The notes beneath the pieces are model-generated. The model was not told where the DNA came from, searched no databases, and worked only from the letters and a program-made list of their open reading frames with translations. This document shows, one piece after another, positions 1 to 6,530 of a stretch of 7,223 nucleotides of DNA (the first letter of the stretch is position 1; every line of letters begins with the position of its first letter). Source of the stretch: Clostridia bacterium (GTDB lineage Bacteria; Bacillota; Clostridia; Christensenellales; UBA1242); contig JAFYKO010000040.1 in the NCBI GenBank assembly GCA_017537515.1, positions 1 to 7,223 on the forward strand. Reading direction: 5' to 3'. Position numbers and translations under genes: made by a program.

Positions 1-188
1 AAATATACAAAAAAATTATTTATTAAAAAATAATAAAAATTTATAAAATAAAACAATTAAAAACAAACGAATTAAATTAAAAATAAATAAAATTATGAAA
101 AATAATAAAATTTATAAAAAAAATTTTCAAAAATAATATATTTGTGATATATGTATTAAAAATAAGTTATGAAACGTGAGGTAGTTTA
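1..188. other. A+T-only flank with no gene
   Basis: I see no coding region here. The first 140 bases contain almost no G or C, and the + strand is strongly A-rich with short T runs. This is more extreme than any other part of the window. It may be an intergenic spacer, the upstream region of the membrane protein gene, or simply the edge of the contig. Only the last 65 bases carry plausible signals, namely a weak promoter and a ribosome binding site. Confidence 0.6.
124..153 (+). promoter_or_regulatory. weak candidate promoter of the membrane protein gene
   Basis: A -35-like TTTTCA at 124-129 (4 of 6 to consensus) is followed after 18 bases by TATATG at 148-153, which has a TG one base before it. 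The surrounding DNA is so A+T-rich that such matches arise easily, so this is only a candidate. The ribosome binding site GAGG at 178-181, seven bases before the ATG at 189, is more convincing. Confidence 0.27.
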
Positions 189-710
189 ATGAAATTTTTT
201 GGCTGGATTATAAAGTATTTTAATTTTGGTAAAAAATACAGAAAGCGAGAAGGGGAGTATCACAACAAAAGCAAGAAACTTGGGACTTCTGGAGAACTTT
301 GGATGCTTGTCTTTTACACAGCATTGCCACTTCTTTCTCTTTGGGGTGCATTTAAATTGCCTTGGGAAGGGGAAATTCTTATATTAAAAATCTTTTGCTT
401 TTTGGGGATTTTGTTTATCTTTCAAGCCCCTGCAGAACTTATGATAACGGGCATTGTTGCATTAAGGCATAGAGCTAAAATGAAATTAAAAAACAAGGTT
501 ACTGGAGAAATACTTGGAAAAACCACAGAAGTTCTTTCTGGTCAAGAATTAAGCGAAGAGGCGAAGGATAAGGTTGAAAACTACGAGGCAAAAGGCACTG
601 CCAATAGGTATGATTTGGTTGTCGGAATTCTTGGTATAGTGTTGTCTGTTGCAGTAGTTGTTGCCTTTGTAACACTATTCTTTGTCTTCTTGTCTAGCGT
701 TGCTGGTTGA
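189..710 (+). CDS. small membrane protein of unknown function
   Basis: A 173-residue protein that I do not recognise. The start is well supported by GAGG seven bases upstream. The first 30 residues are basic (KYFNFGKKYRKRE), which suggests a cytoplasmic N-terminus. Hydrophobic segments at about 37-55, 62-91 and 142-171 predict three membrane passes. The hydrophilic stretch at 92-141 begins with RHRAKMKLKNK and continues with an acidic part (SGQELSEEAKDKVENYEAKG). By the positive-inside rule the basic loop is probably cytoplasmic. There are no cysteine pairs, no recognisable catalytic motif and no signal-peptide cleavage site. It is a single-gene unit: nothing is close on its strand and a terminator follows directly. 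Being a real gene is near certain from the ribosome binding site, the composition and the terminator. No function can be assigned. Confidence 0.85.
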   Translation: MKFFGWIIKYFNFGKKYRKREGEYHNKSKKLGTSGELWMLVFYTALPLLSLWGAFKLPWEGEILILKIFCFLGILFIFQAPAELMITGIVALRHRAKMKLKNKVTGEILGKTTEVLSGQELSEEAKDKVENYEAKGTANRYDLVVGILGIVLSVAVVVAFVTLFFVFLSSVAG

Positions 711-719
711 AAAAAAATA

Positions 720-754
720 GCTATACAATCTTATTGGTTTTATAGCGTTTTTTT
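720..754 (+). terminator. intrinsic terminator of the membrane protein gene
   Basis: The arms GCTATA (720-725) and TATAGC (741-746) pair, with a possible small CAAT/ATTG helix inside the loop. They are followed by G and a run of seven T. It begins ten bases after the stop codon. The stem is A+T-rich and only moderately stable, but its position and T-run are right. Confidence 0.7.
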
Positions 755-759
755 ATTCT

Positions 760-791
760 AAAAAAACAAGCAAATCAGAAAAGTTTGCTTG
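760..791 (-). terminator. intrinsic terminator of tRNA-Arg
   Basis: On the - strand an 8-bp perfect stem, CAAGCAAA with TTTGCTTG and a 9-base loop, is followed by seven T. It starts about five bases after the tRNA CCA end. It faces the terminator of the convergent membrane protein gene, and the two are only a few bases apart. Confidence 0.85.
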
Positions 792-796
792 CATTG

Positions 797-873
797 TGGT
801 GCGATCTCCCAGGCTCGAACTGGGAATCTATCGCTTAGGAGGCGATTGCGTTATCCTATTACGCCAAGACCGC
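797..873 (-). tRNA. tRNA-Arg (anticodon CCT)
   Basis: A complete 77-nt cloverleaf with the CCA end encoded. The acceptor pairs GCGGTCT with AGATCGC (one G-T pair), then discriminator A and CCA. The D arm is GCGT/ACGC with GG in the loop. The anticodon arm is ATCGC/GCGAT with loop CTCCTAA, so the anticodon is CCT, reading AGG. The T arm is CCCAG/CTGGG with loop TTCGAGC, and the variable loop has five bases. No arm carries a mismatch, so the gene looks functional. It stands alone with its own terminator. The nearest convincing promoter on its strand lies about 160-185 bp upstream, beyond the cloverleaf palindrome, which would put that palindrome in the pre-tRNA leader. Confidence 0.97.
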
Positions 874-925
874 ATTAAAAAACTGAAAATAGGAGGTACA
901 TTTTTGTGTGAAATCAAGCCATAGG

Positions 926-1009
926 GGGGCGGGCGACACGAGGCTTCGCCTCGTGTAATGCGTCCTGCAGACGCATTGTAAAGTGCATTTGCACTTTACC
1001 GCCCGCCCC
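926..1009. repeat. GC-rich cloverleaf palindrome (three abutting hairpins in one outer stem)
   Basis: An 84-bp element with perfect internal symmetry. The 10-bp outer stem is GGGGCGGGCG (926-935) with CGCCCGCCCC (1000-1009). It encloses three perfect hairpins that abut each other with no unpaired base. At 936-956 is ACACGAGGC, loop TTC, GCCTCGTGT. At 957-977 is AATGCGTC, loop CTGCA, GACGCATT. At 978-999 is GTAAAGTGCA, loop TT, TGCACTTTAC. The whole can fold into a four-way junction on either strand. It is far more GC-rich than its surroundings, which suggests an acquired or selfish element, or a structured RNA under strong selection. It does not code: the frame crossing it on the - strand also runs into the tRNA. 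I do not recognise its family. Confidence 0.85.
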
Positions 1010-1030
1010 GAGTTTGAATATCCTAATGTT

Positions 1031-1059
1031 ATTTTAACATATAAATAAAAATTTTTCAA
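1031..1059 (-). promoter_or_regulatory. promoter reading into the cloverleaf and tRNA-Arg
   Basis: On the - strand, TTGAAA (1059-1054) is followed after exactly 17 bases by TAAAAT (1036-1031), with TG one base before the -10. Transcription would begin near 1024, about 15 bases before the palindrome. No terminator is visible between here and the tRNA, apart from the palindrome itself, which lacks a T-run. No better promoter is seen between the palindrome and the tRNA. The -10 also lies inside a small palindrome, ATGTTA-TTT-TAACAT (1026-1040). Confidence 0.65.
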
Positions 1060-1061
1060 GA

Positions 1062-1093
1062 GAAAAAATAAAAATCTCATTTTCCCAATGAGA
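1062..1093 (-). terminator. intrinsic terminator of the HipA-like gene
   Basis: On the - strand TCTCATT, a 5-base loop and AATGAGA form a 7-bp stem, followed by TTTTTATTTTTT. It starts about 19 bases after the stop codon of the kinase gene. It also separates that gene from the promoter that leads to the tRNA. Confidence 0.85.
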
Positions 1094-1111
1094 AATTTTG
1101 TAATTATGTTC

Positions 1112-2134
1112 TTATTCGAGTTCCCGGCCCTGAAGTTTTCGGTTGAGCCTTGATTGTGTTTTTTTGTACAGGCTGATTTTACTTTCAAAAAATTCTGTTA
1201 TTTTAGATTTAATATTTTTGTTAAGTTTAATTTCGTGTTCTTGTTCAAATATTTTTATCAGCTTTTTAATATCTACGTTTAAAATTCTTTCTACAAGGCT
1301 AGAAAGTGTTTTGTCTTTTTGGCATAATTCATATATATCCACTGCGACCACGCCACCGTTTTTTAGAAAAGGGAAGTTGTCAAGTGCATTATGCATTCCT
1401 ATATCTGAAAAACCGTTATGAAAGATGTATGGTGCATTGTCTGCGTTGTATTTTGTTTCGAAAAAATTCATACCGAATGAATAGCCATTGTCAAACAGTG
1501 GTGCGGGACGAAAAGTTTTGTCGTGTCCAATTACAAAGCAGATATTGCCCCAATTCCTATCGTCATTACACATAAAAAAGTCCAAAATTGTCATTTCTCG
1601 ATAGTGCTTTCTAAGTTGACTTTCGTTATATTTGAGTTTGTAGTTTTTGCAGAAGGTGATAAGTGACTCAATAACATAATCCTCAGAATGGAAGTATTGA
1701 TTTCCATCATAATTTTTGTATGTGCTTTCTGCTTGGGCATTGTAAAAGTCATCATATGTTCTTTTAGAATAGAGATTTGCGTCAAAGTCATATACAAGGT
1801 TGTCTGTTTTGTTTGCGTATTCAAGTTCCAAAATTCTTTCTAAAGTTATTTCTCGCATATCTTTTTCTTTCAAAAAAGATTTTGATGCACAGGCAATGCG
1901 GGGCCCATAATGTGCGAAGAAATATTCGACGTAGTTTCCATAGCCAACTGCTTTGAAAAAATGAGAAGAAAAAACTTCTATAATATCTTGATGATAATAT
2001 ATTTTTTCTTCTTCGTCAAAATCGTTCATCTTAAAAAAATACTTCTCGCCATTTATATTGAAAATAAATTTTGGATAAGCACCTTTATTAATTGTTTCGT
2101 AATCATATTTTGAAAAATCTATTTTAAATTTCAT
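1112..2134 (-). CDS. HipA/CtkA-like serine-threonine kinase, no antitoxin partner
   Basis: A 340-residue protein with the core motifs of the HipA-like kinase fold. A basic and glycine segment (GAYPKF, about 18-23) precedes a likely ATP-binding Lys35 (YFFK). The catalytic loop NDDRNWGN (190-197) offers Asp192 and Asn197 in the spacing of HipA Asp309 and Asn314. APLFDNG (211-217) supplies the metal-binding Asp215. HipA-family proteins phosphorylate protein substrates; the E. coli enzyme acts on glutamyl-tRNA synthetase. The substrate here is unknown. No serine is seen where E. coli HipA carries its autophosphorylated Ser150. I chose the ATG at 2134 because GAGGA lies just before it; a longer TTG start at 2146 would swallow that site. 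The C-terminal third is Lys/Glu-rich and helical. No HipB-like repressor lies beside it. It sits 67 bp behind ligA on the same strand and has its own terminator. A CtkA-like solo kinase is the closest description; toxicity is not shown. Confidence 0.8.
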   Translation of the reverse strand: MKFKIDFSKYDYETINKGAYPKFIFNINGEKYFFKMNDFDEEEKIYYHQDIIEVFSSHFFKAVGYGNYVEYFFAHYGPRIACASKSFLKEKDMREITLERILELEYANKTDNLVYDFDANLYSKRTYDDFYNAQAESTYKNYDGNQYFHSEDYVIESLITFCKNYKLKYNESQLRKHYREMTILDFFMCNDDRNWGNICFVIGHDKTFRPAPLFDNGYSFGMNFFETKYNADNAPYIFHNGFSDIGMHNALDNFPFLKNGGVVAVDIYELCQKDKTLSSLVERILNVDIKKLIKIFEQEHEIKLNKNIKSKITEFFESKISLYKKTQSRLNRKLQGRELE

Positions 2135-2165
2135 AAAAATCCTCAAAAAATTTAAAAAATATTTA

Positions 2166-2189
2166 AAATAATTCGGTTTTTAATTATTT
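2166..2189. terminator. possible weak AT-only hairpin between ligA and the kinase gene
   Basis: AAATAATT (2166-2173) and AATTATTT (2182-2189) pair around an 8-base loop, with T-rich sequence on both sides. All stem pairs are A-T, so termination would be weak. Read-through from pcrA-ligA into the kinase gene remains possible. I see no clear promoter in this 67-bp gap. Confidence 0.3.
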
Positions 2190-2201
2190 TTTTTGCCTTT
2201 T

Positions 2202-3698
2202 TTAAATATTTTTTAAAAATTCTTCTTCGCTAAGTATTGTAATTCCCAAAGTTTGGGCCTTGGTGAGTTTGCTTCCTGCGTTTTCGCCTGCTATTAAAAA
2301 GTCTGTGTTTTTGCTTACTGAATTTACAACTGTTGCATTCAAACCTTCCAAAATTTCTGTTGCTGTTTTGCGGTCGTACTTTTGCATCGTGCCAGTCAAA
2401 ACAACTGTTTTTTGATTGAATATTGTTTCGCGAAATTCTTGTTTTTTCACTTCTTGTATTTCAATGCCATACATAATAAGTTTGTCAAGCTCTTCGATGT
2501 TTTTAGGGTTGTGAAAATATTCATAAACATTCTTTGCAACAACCTCTCCTATGTTGTAGATTTCCAATATCTGCTCGAAGGTTGCATTTTTTAATGCTTC
2601 AAGAGTCGAAAACTTTTTTGCAAGGTCTTTTGCAGTTTTGACTCCAATTTCATTGATTCCAAGTGCGTAAATAAATTTGTCAAACTGAATTTGTTTAGAG
2701 TTTTGAATAGCGTCTGCAACCTGGTTTGCGAGTCTGCCTTTTTTTCCTCCAAAACCTTCAAGACACATAAATTCTTGCCCGGTGAGTTCAAAAAGTTCGT
2801 GAAAATATTTTATTTTAAACATTTCATAAAGCTTGGTTATTGTTGAAATGCTTAATCCCTCGACATCAAACCCGTTTTTAGAGGTGAAATTGGACAACCT
2901 GTCAATAATTTGGTCGGGGCATCCGTCTCTGTTGGGACAAAAAATATGTGCTCCAACTTCTACAAGGTCTGCTCCACAACTTGGGCATTTTGTTGGCTGG
3001 GTAATAGGCTGACTTCCCTCAAGTTTTTCTGCAAGGCCTAAAATTTCAGGAATAACCTCGTTGCTTCTTCGAATAAAAACTCGACTTCCAATTTCAACTT
3101 GTTTTTTTAGTATATCCCCATAGTTGTTTAGTGTCGCACGTTTTATTGTCGCTCCCGCAAGTTCAACGGGTTCAATTTCTGCTATTGGAGTAAGTTTCCC
3201 CGTTCTCCCCACTTGCCAAACAACGTTTTTTAGGATGCTTGTAACTTCTTCGGCTTCAAATTTGTATGCCATCGCCCACCTAGGAAATTTAGCGGTAAAA
3301 CCAAACTCTTCACGATGTGCAATATTATTGAGGCGTATGACAACCCCGTCCATAAGAATGTCTTCATTGCGTCTTTTTTGGTCAATTAAATCTATCTCAT
3401 CAAAAACTTCTTGTGCAGTTTTGTTGACTTTGAAATAACTGCCGACATTAAAGCCATTTTGTTTCAAAAAGGCAATCTCTTCTGCTTGGCTTTCAAATTT
3501 CTTGCCTTCTGCATAATGTATGGTATAAGCAAACCAATCAAGGTTTTTTTCAGCGGTCTTTTTAGGGTCGAGGTTGCGTATAGCCCCCGCTGCTGCGTTT
3601 CGAGCGTTTTTTAGTTGTTCGGTCGTGGTTGCGTTAAATTTCGCAAGGTTTGAAAGTGTCATCATTGCTTCGCCTTGAACGATTAACTCGCCCTGAAA
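2202..3698 (-). pseudogene. ligA: ligA, C-terminal three quarters (NAD-dependent DNA ligase), out of frame with the N-terminal part
   Basis: This frame holds the rest of the DNA ligase whose N-terminus lies at 3683-4153. Numbered from the first in-frame ATG at 3665, it has the later nucleotidyltransferase motifs NARNAAAG (20-27), DGVVIRLN (106-113) and KFPRWAMAYKF (126-136). The OB-fold follows, with WQVGRTGKLTP (150-160) and IRRSNEVIPEI. Four zinc-finger cysteines are at 227, 230, 243 and 249. Helix-hairpin-helix repeats lie at about 260-385, and a BRCT domain (TVVLTGTM to SKNTDFLIAG) runs from about 415 to the end. Homology continues upstream of that ATG (QGELIVQGEA), so the ATG is not a true start. 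All domains look intact. Adding one T on the coding strand at the break joins the halves into a 650-residue LigA, close to the usual 660-670. It is either a sequencing error or a recent mutation. Confidence 0.9.
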
Positions 3699-4153
3699 TC
3701 TATTTGCAGTTGAATCGTTTTGATTGTCTTGGCTTGCTCTGTTACATTTTCACCTACACTACCATTCCCACGAGTTCCGGCACTTTGGAAAATTCCGTCC
3801 TTATATGTGCAAACAAGGGATAAACCATCAAACTTATATTCAGTCGTAAACTCCGCTTCGGGATAGGCGTCTTGGATGTCTTTTATCCATTTTTCAAGTT
3901 CGCCTTTTGTTTGGCATTTGTTGAGGCTGTAAAGCTTGTGTTTATGCTCAAATTTTTCAAACCCGTCCAAAACTTCACCACCCACACGTTGCGTTGGAGA
4001 GTGGGGGAGAATAACGCCGGTTTCCTTTTCCATTTGTACGAGTTTGTCGTAAAGTTTGTCAAACTCTTTGTCGGAAATTGTAGGCGTGTCGAGAACATAA
4101 TAGTTGTAACAATGCTTGTTTATTTCATCAACAAGTTCTTTCATTTTTTGCAT
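3683..4153 (-). CDS. ligA: ligA, N-terminal part (NAD-dependent DNA ligase) ending at a frameshift
   Basis: LigA seals nicks in duplex DNA using NAD+, joining Okazaki fragments and finishing repair; it is normally essential in bacteria. This 156-residue frame contains the Ia NMN-binding domain (YYVLDTPTISDKEFDKL, 18-34), SPTQRVGG (52-59), YSLNKC and the start of the adenylation domain. The AMP-accepting lysine is Lys107 in YKFDG, and TRGNG is at 127-131. The frame ends in four foreign residues (FRAS) and a stop, exactly where the family continues. The start is backed by AAAGGA nine bases upstream of the ATG. It begins 16 bp after pcrA, with its ribosome binding site placed just after the pcrA stop, so the two are surely one operon. 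Alone, this fragment could accept AMP poorly or not at all, because later motifs are missing. Confidence 0.92.
   Translation of the reverse strand: MQKMKELVDEINKHCYNYYVLDTPTISDKEFDKLYDKLVQMEKETGVILPHSPTQRVGGEVLDGFEKFEHKHKLYSLNKCQTKGELEKWIKDIQDAYPEAEFTTEYKFDGLSLVCTYKDGIFQSAGTRGNGSVGENVTEQAKTIKTIQLQIDFRAS
3696..3698 (-). other. frameshift site inside ligA
   Basis: On the coding strand the reading GAT TTC AGG GCG AGT TAA stops at once. Reading GAT TTT CAG GGC GAG, with one extra T in the TTT run, restores family-like sequence (QGELIVQGEAMM) without a stop. The lesion is therefore one missing T in a short homopolymer. No slippery heptamer of the X XXY YYZ kind is present. Confidence 0.85.
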
Positions 4154-4169
4154 TTTTTGTTGTCCTTTT

Positions 4170-6371
4170 TTATTTAATAATTTTCAGAGGGGCTATTTCA
4201 AGCATTAAGGTTCTAACTCCGAAAGACTTGAAATCTATATCCGCGGTTTTGCTTTCTAGGTCAATATCCAAAATCGTTCCGAGACCAAATTTTGAATGTA
4301 GCACTGTTTGCCCTATTGCATAGATAGATATATCTTTTGCTTGTTTTGACAAGAAATTAACGTAAGCGTTTCCGTTTTTGAGGCTGGTCCTAATATGATC
4401 AACTTGGTTGAGCGAAGTTTGGGAGGATGCTGAAAGATTTTTTGGCCTTGCCTCAAATTTTGGAACTAAGTCAAGTTCGCTTACAAAACGACTGACCATC
4501 ATATAATCCCTGTGTCCGTACAAATATCTTGTTTGGGAGTTTGAGAGAAAGAGGCGTTCTTTGGCCCGAGTAATGCCAACGTACATAAGTCGTCTTTCCT
4601 CTTCCATTTGTGAGTCGTCGCCATATGCACGTGAGATTGGCATAACTTTTTCTTCGAGTCCAATCAAAAACACATTTTTAAATTCAAGCCCTTTCACAGC
4701 GTGCATTGTCGCAACGGTAACATTTCCATCATCGCCCATATTGTCAAGGTCAGAGATAAGAGACACGCTTTGCAAATAATCACTGAGTGAATCATCGGGG
4801 TTCTTTTTTGCATAAGTTGAAATTGAGCCAAGTAGCTGGTCGATGTTGGCGAGTTTGTCAAAATCTTCTTGAGAATTTGAGTTGTAAGCAGATTTAATAT
4901 TAAAAGCTTCGACAACCTCTCTTGCAAAAGAGTCAAGGTCTTGAAGTTCAAATTCTGCATAAAGCCTTTTGAATGTATTTACAAAAGGCAGTATTTTGTT
5001 TTTCAAGGCAGAAGGAAGTGCGAATGTATCGAGATTTAAACAAACTTCAAACATAGGTACATTGCAGTTTTTGGAAATCTCACGGATTTTTTGAATAGAG
5101 GTATCTCCAATTCCACGTTTTGGGAAGTTAATGACACGTATAAGTGCTTGCTCATCTTTTTGGTTAACAAAAAGTCTAAGATAAGCAAGAATGTTTTTGA
5201 CTTCAACACGTTCATAGAACTTAAAACCGCCGTAAATCTTGTAGGGTATGTCATAAGACAAAAGTTTTTCTTCAAAAGGGAAGGTCAGTGCATTAAAACG
5301 AACAAGAATTGCAAAATCATTGTAAGATGCACCACTGTTCTGCACAAGGTCGTGAATTGTTTTTGCGACATAGTCCGCTTCGGCTTGCTCGTCATAAAGT
5401 TGTTTATAGGCGACTGGTTCTCCTTCGCCGTTATCACACCAAAGAGTTTTGTCGATTCGGCTCTTGTTGTTTTTAATAAGCTTATTCGCAAGGTTAAGAA
5501 TAGTTTTTGTGCTTCTATAATTTTGTTCCAGTTTAAAAACTTTTACGTCCTCAAAGTCTTTTGTAAAATTGCTAATATTCCTAAAATTTGCACCTCGCCA
5601 AGTATAGATACATTGGTCTTCGTCTCCAACAACAAATATGTTTTTATGGACTGACGCAAGCTGTTTGACAAGTTCGTATTGAATCTTGTTTGTGTCTTGA
5701 AATTCATCTACAAGAATGTACATAAACCTGTTTGCGTAAAAATATAGGATGTCTGGGCAGGCTTGAAACAAAGCATAAGTTTTTGTTAAAAGGTCGTCAA
5801 AATCAAGTGCGTTGTTTTCGGCAAGATTTTCTTCGTATCCTTTCATAAGGTCGTAAATTGTTTGCCCGTCGGGAAAAACTTCAAGTTCTTTTTTGTAGTC
5901 AAACAAAGAAATATTGTTGTTTTTCATATTTGAAAGATGAAATAACACGTTTTTAATTATTTTGCTATCAGAAAGATTTTTTTCGGCGATAAGTACTTTC
6001 AAAACCTTTTCGCTGTCCGAGTCGGAGTAGATTGAAAAGTTTTGGTTATACGTCGGGTCAAGTCGGTTTATATGCGAACGCAAGATTCTTACACACATTG
6101 AGTGGAATGTAGAAATCCAAACAAACCGCCCGTCCGGTGTTATTTTTGCAACCCTGTCTTTCATTTCATTTGACGCTTTGTTTGTGAAGGTTATGGCAAG
6201 AATGTTTTCGGGACGTATATTCATTTTTTCAATAAGATATGCAATTCTATGGGTGAGAAGTCTTGTTTTTCCACTTCCGGCACCAGCAGTAACAAGAACA
6301 GCCCCATCAGTTGCGATTAAGGCCTGTTTTTGTTCGGCATTTAGGTTTTCAAATTTGTCTAATGTATTCAT
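4170..6371 (-). CDS. pcrA: PcrA/UvrD-type ATP-dependent DNA helicase
   Basis: A superfamily 1A 3'-to-5' helicase that unwinds DNA in repair, removes RecA filaments and resolves replication-transcription conflicts. Its 733 residues match the length of Bacillota PcrA. In order: Q motif LNAEQ (10-14); Walker A AGAGSGKT (29-36, Lys35); motif Ia TFTNKA (61-66); TFHS (88-91); Walker B DEFQDT (222-227); motif III GDEDQCIYTWRGA (249-261); motif IV QNYRS (283-287); motif V TVATMHAVKGLEF (552-564); motif VI RRLMYVGITRAKE (593-605). The C-terminal 50 residues (GQTVLHSKFGLGTI) are the Tudor-like domain that contacts RNA polymerase in PcrA. Motif III has Cys254 where serine is usual; otherwise all key residues are present. 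The ATG start fits the family's N-terminus, yet no Shine-Dalgarno precedes it. A -10 box ends six bases before it, so the mRNA may be leaderless. It is the first gene of pcrA-ligA. Confidence 0.96.
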   Translation of the reverse strand: MNTLDKFENLNAEQKQALIATDGAVLVTAGAGSGKTRLLTHRIAYLIEKMNIRPENILAITFTNKASNEMKDRVAKITPDGRFVWISTFHSMCVRILRSHINRLDPTYNQNFSIYSDSDSEKVLKVLIAEKNLSDSKIIKNVLFHLSNMKNNNISLFDYKKELEVFPDGQTIYDLMKGYEENLAENNALDFDDLLTKTYALFQACPDILYFYANRFMYILVDEFQDTNKIQYELVKQLASVHKNIFVVGDEDQCIYTWRGANFRNISNFTKDFEDVKVFKLEQNYRSTKTILNLANKLIKNNKSRIDKTLWCDNGEGEPVAYKQLYDEQAEADYVAKTIHDLVQNSGASYNDFAILVRFNALTFPFEEKLLSYDIPYKIYGGFKFYERVEVKNILAYLRLFVNQKDEQALIRVINFPKRGIGDTSIQKIREISKNCNVPMFEVCLNLDTFALPSALKNKILPFVNTFKRLYAEFELQDLDSFAREVVEAFNIKSAYNSNSQEDFDKLANIDQLLGSISTYAKKNPDDSLSDYLQSVSLISDLDNMGDDGNVTVATMHAVKGLEFKNVFLIGLEEKVMPISRAYGDDSQMEEERRLMYVGITRAKERLFLSNSQTRYLYGHRDYMMVSRFVSELDLVPKFEARPKNLSASSQTSLNQVDHIRTSLKNGNAYVNFLSKQAKDISIYAIGQTVLHSKFGLGTILDIDLESKTADIDFKSFGVRTLMLEIAPLKIIK

Positions 6372-6377
6372 TTTATT

Positions 6378-6406
6378 ATTTTAACACAAATTTAGAAAAA
6401 ATTAAA
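6378..6406 (-). promoter_or_regulatory. candidate pcrA promoter, possibly giving a leaderless mRNA
   Basis: On the - strand TAAAAT (6383-6378) is preceded by TG at extended -10 spacing. The -35 region 17 bases upstream is TTTAAT (6406-6401), a poor match. Initiation about seven bases after the -10 would fall on the A of the pcrA ATG (6371). The same TGTTAAAAT core occurs at two other promoters of this window. Confidence 0.5.
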
Positions 6407-6427
6407 GTATTTTGGCCTTTTTTCAAT

Positions 6428-6467
6428 GTTTTCGACAAAATTAGACAAGGTTCGACAATTTTCTACA
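6428..6467. repeat. four tandem 10-bp repeats between divergent genes
   Basis: On the + strand four successive decamers end in TTCGACA (6431-6437), TTAGACA (6441-6447), TTCGACA (6451-6457) and TTCTACA (6461-6467), with A/T/G-rich triplets between. The period is exactly 10 bp, close to one helical turn, so all copies face the same side of the DNA. The array lies between the divergent pcrA and small-gene promoters, about 22 bp from one -35 and 10 bp from the other. It is a plausible site for a cooperatively binding regulator. Confidence 0.65.
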
Positions 6468-6477
6468 TTCCAAAATT

Positions 6478-6506
6478 ATGACTTTTTTATTTAAATTTGT
6501 TAAAAT
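6478..6506 (+). promoter_or_regulatory. promoter of the small charged protein gene
   Basis: ATGACT (6478-6483, 4 of 6 to the -35 consensus) is followed after exactly 17 bases by TAAAAT (6501-6506), with TG at 6498-6499 in extended -10 position. Transcription would start near 6513, leaving a leader of about 18 bases that contains the ribosome binding site. Confidence 0.65.
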
Positions 6507-6530
6507 TTGTATATAAGGAGAAAAAATATT

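Noticed and set aside
891..911. A perfect AGGAGGT on the + strand between tRNA and cloverleaf
   Set aside because: The first GTG behind it is followed at once by TGA, and a TTG start gives only six codons. No gene uses it. It lies antisense to the tRNA leader.
797..1009. Integration site of a mobile island at the tRNA 3' end
   Set aside because: The palindrome lies on the 5' side of the tRNA. I see no repeat of the tRNA 3' end and no integrase gene.
859..1188. A 109-codon frame on the - strand
   Set aside because: It overlaps the tRNA, the whole cloverleaf palindrome and the 3' end of the kinase gene, and it has no ribosome binding site.
2135..2146. Longer TTG start of the kinase gene
   Set aside because: The GAGGA ribosome binding site lies within these codons, directly before the ATG at 2134.
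3665..3680. Independent start for the C-terminal ligA frame at the ATG pair
   Set aside because: Only a weak AAGG precedes it, and ligase homology continues in frame upstream of it, so it is an internal position of one gene.
3683..3698. Programmed -1 frameshift in ligA
   Set aside because: No slippery heptamer is present and ligA is not known to be recoded. A lost T in a short homopolymer is simpler.
5091..5654. A 187-codon + strand frame inside pcrA
   Set aside because: It is antisense to conserved helicase sequence, has no family-like motif, and is explained as a shadow frame.
6428..6467. LexA (SOS) box or CRISPR array
   Set aside because: The inverted CGAAC-N4-GTTCG pattern is missing. 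The units are 10 bp without spacers, far too short for CRISPR repeats.
6507..6530. Longer TTG start of the small charged protein
   Set aside because: It would translate the AAGGAG site itself and lies upstream of the predicted transcription start.
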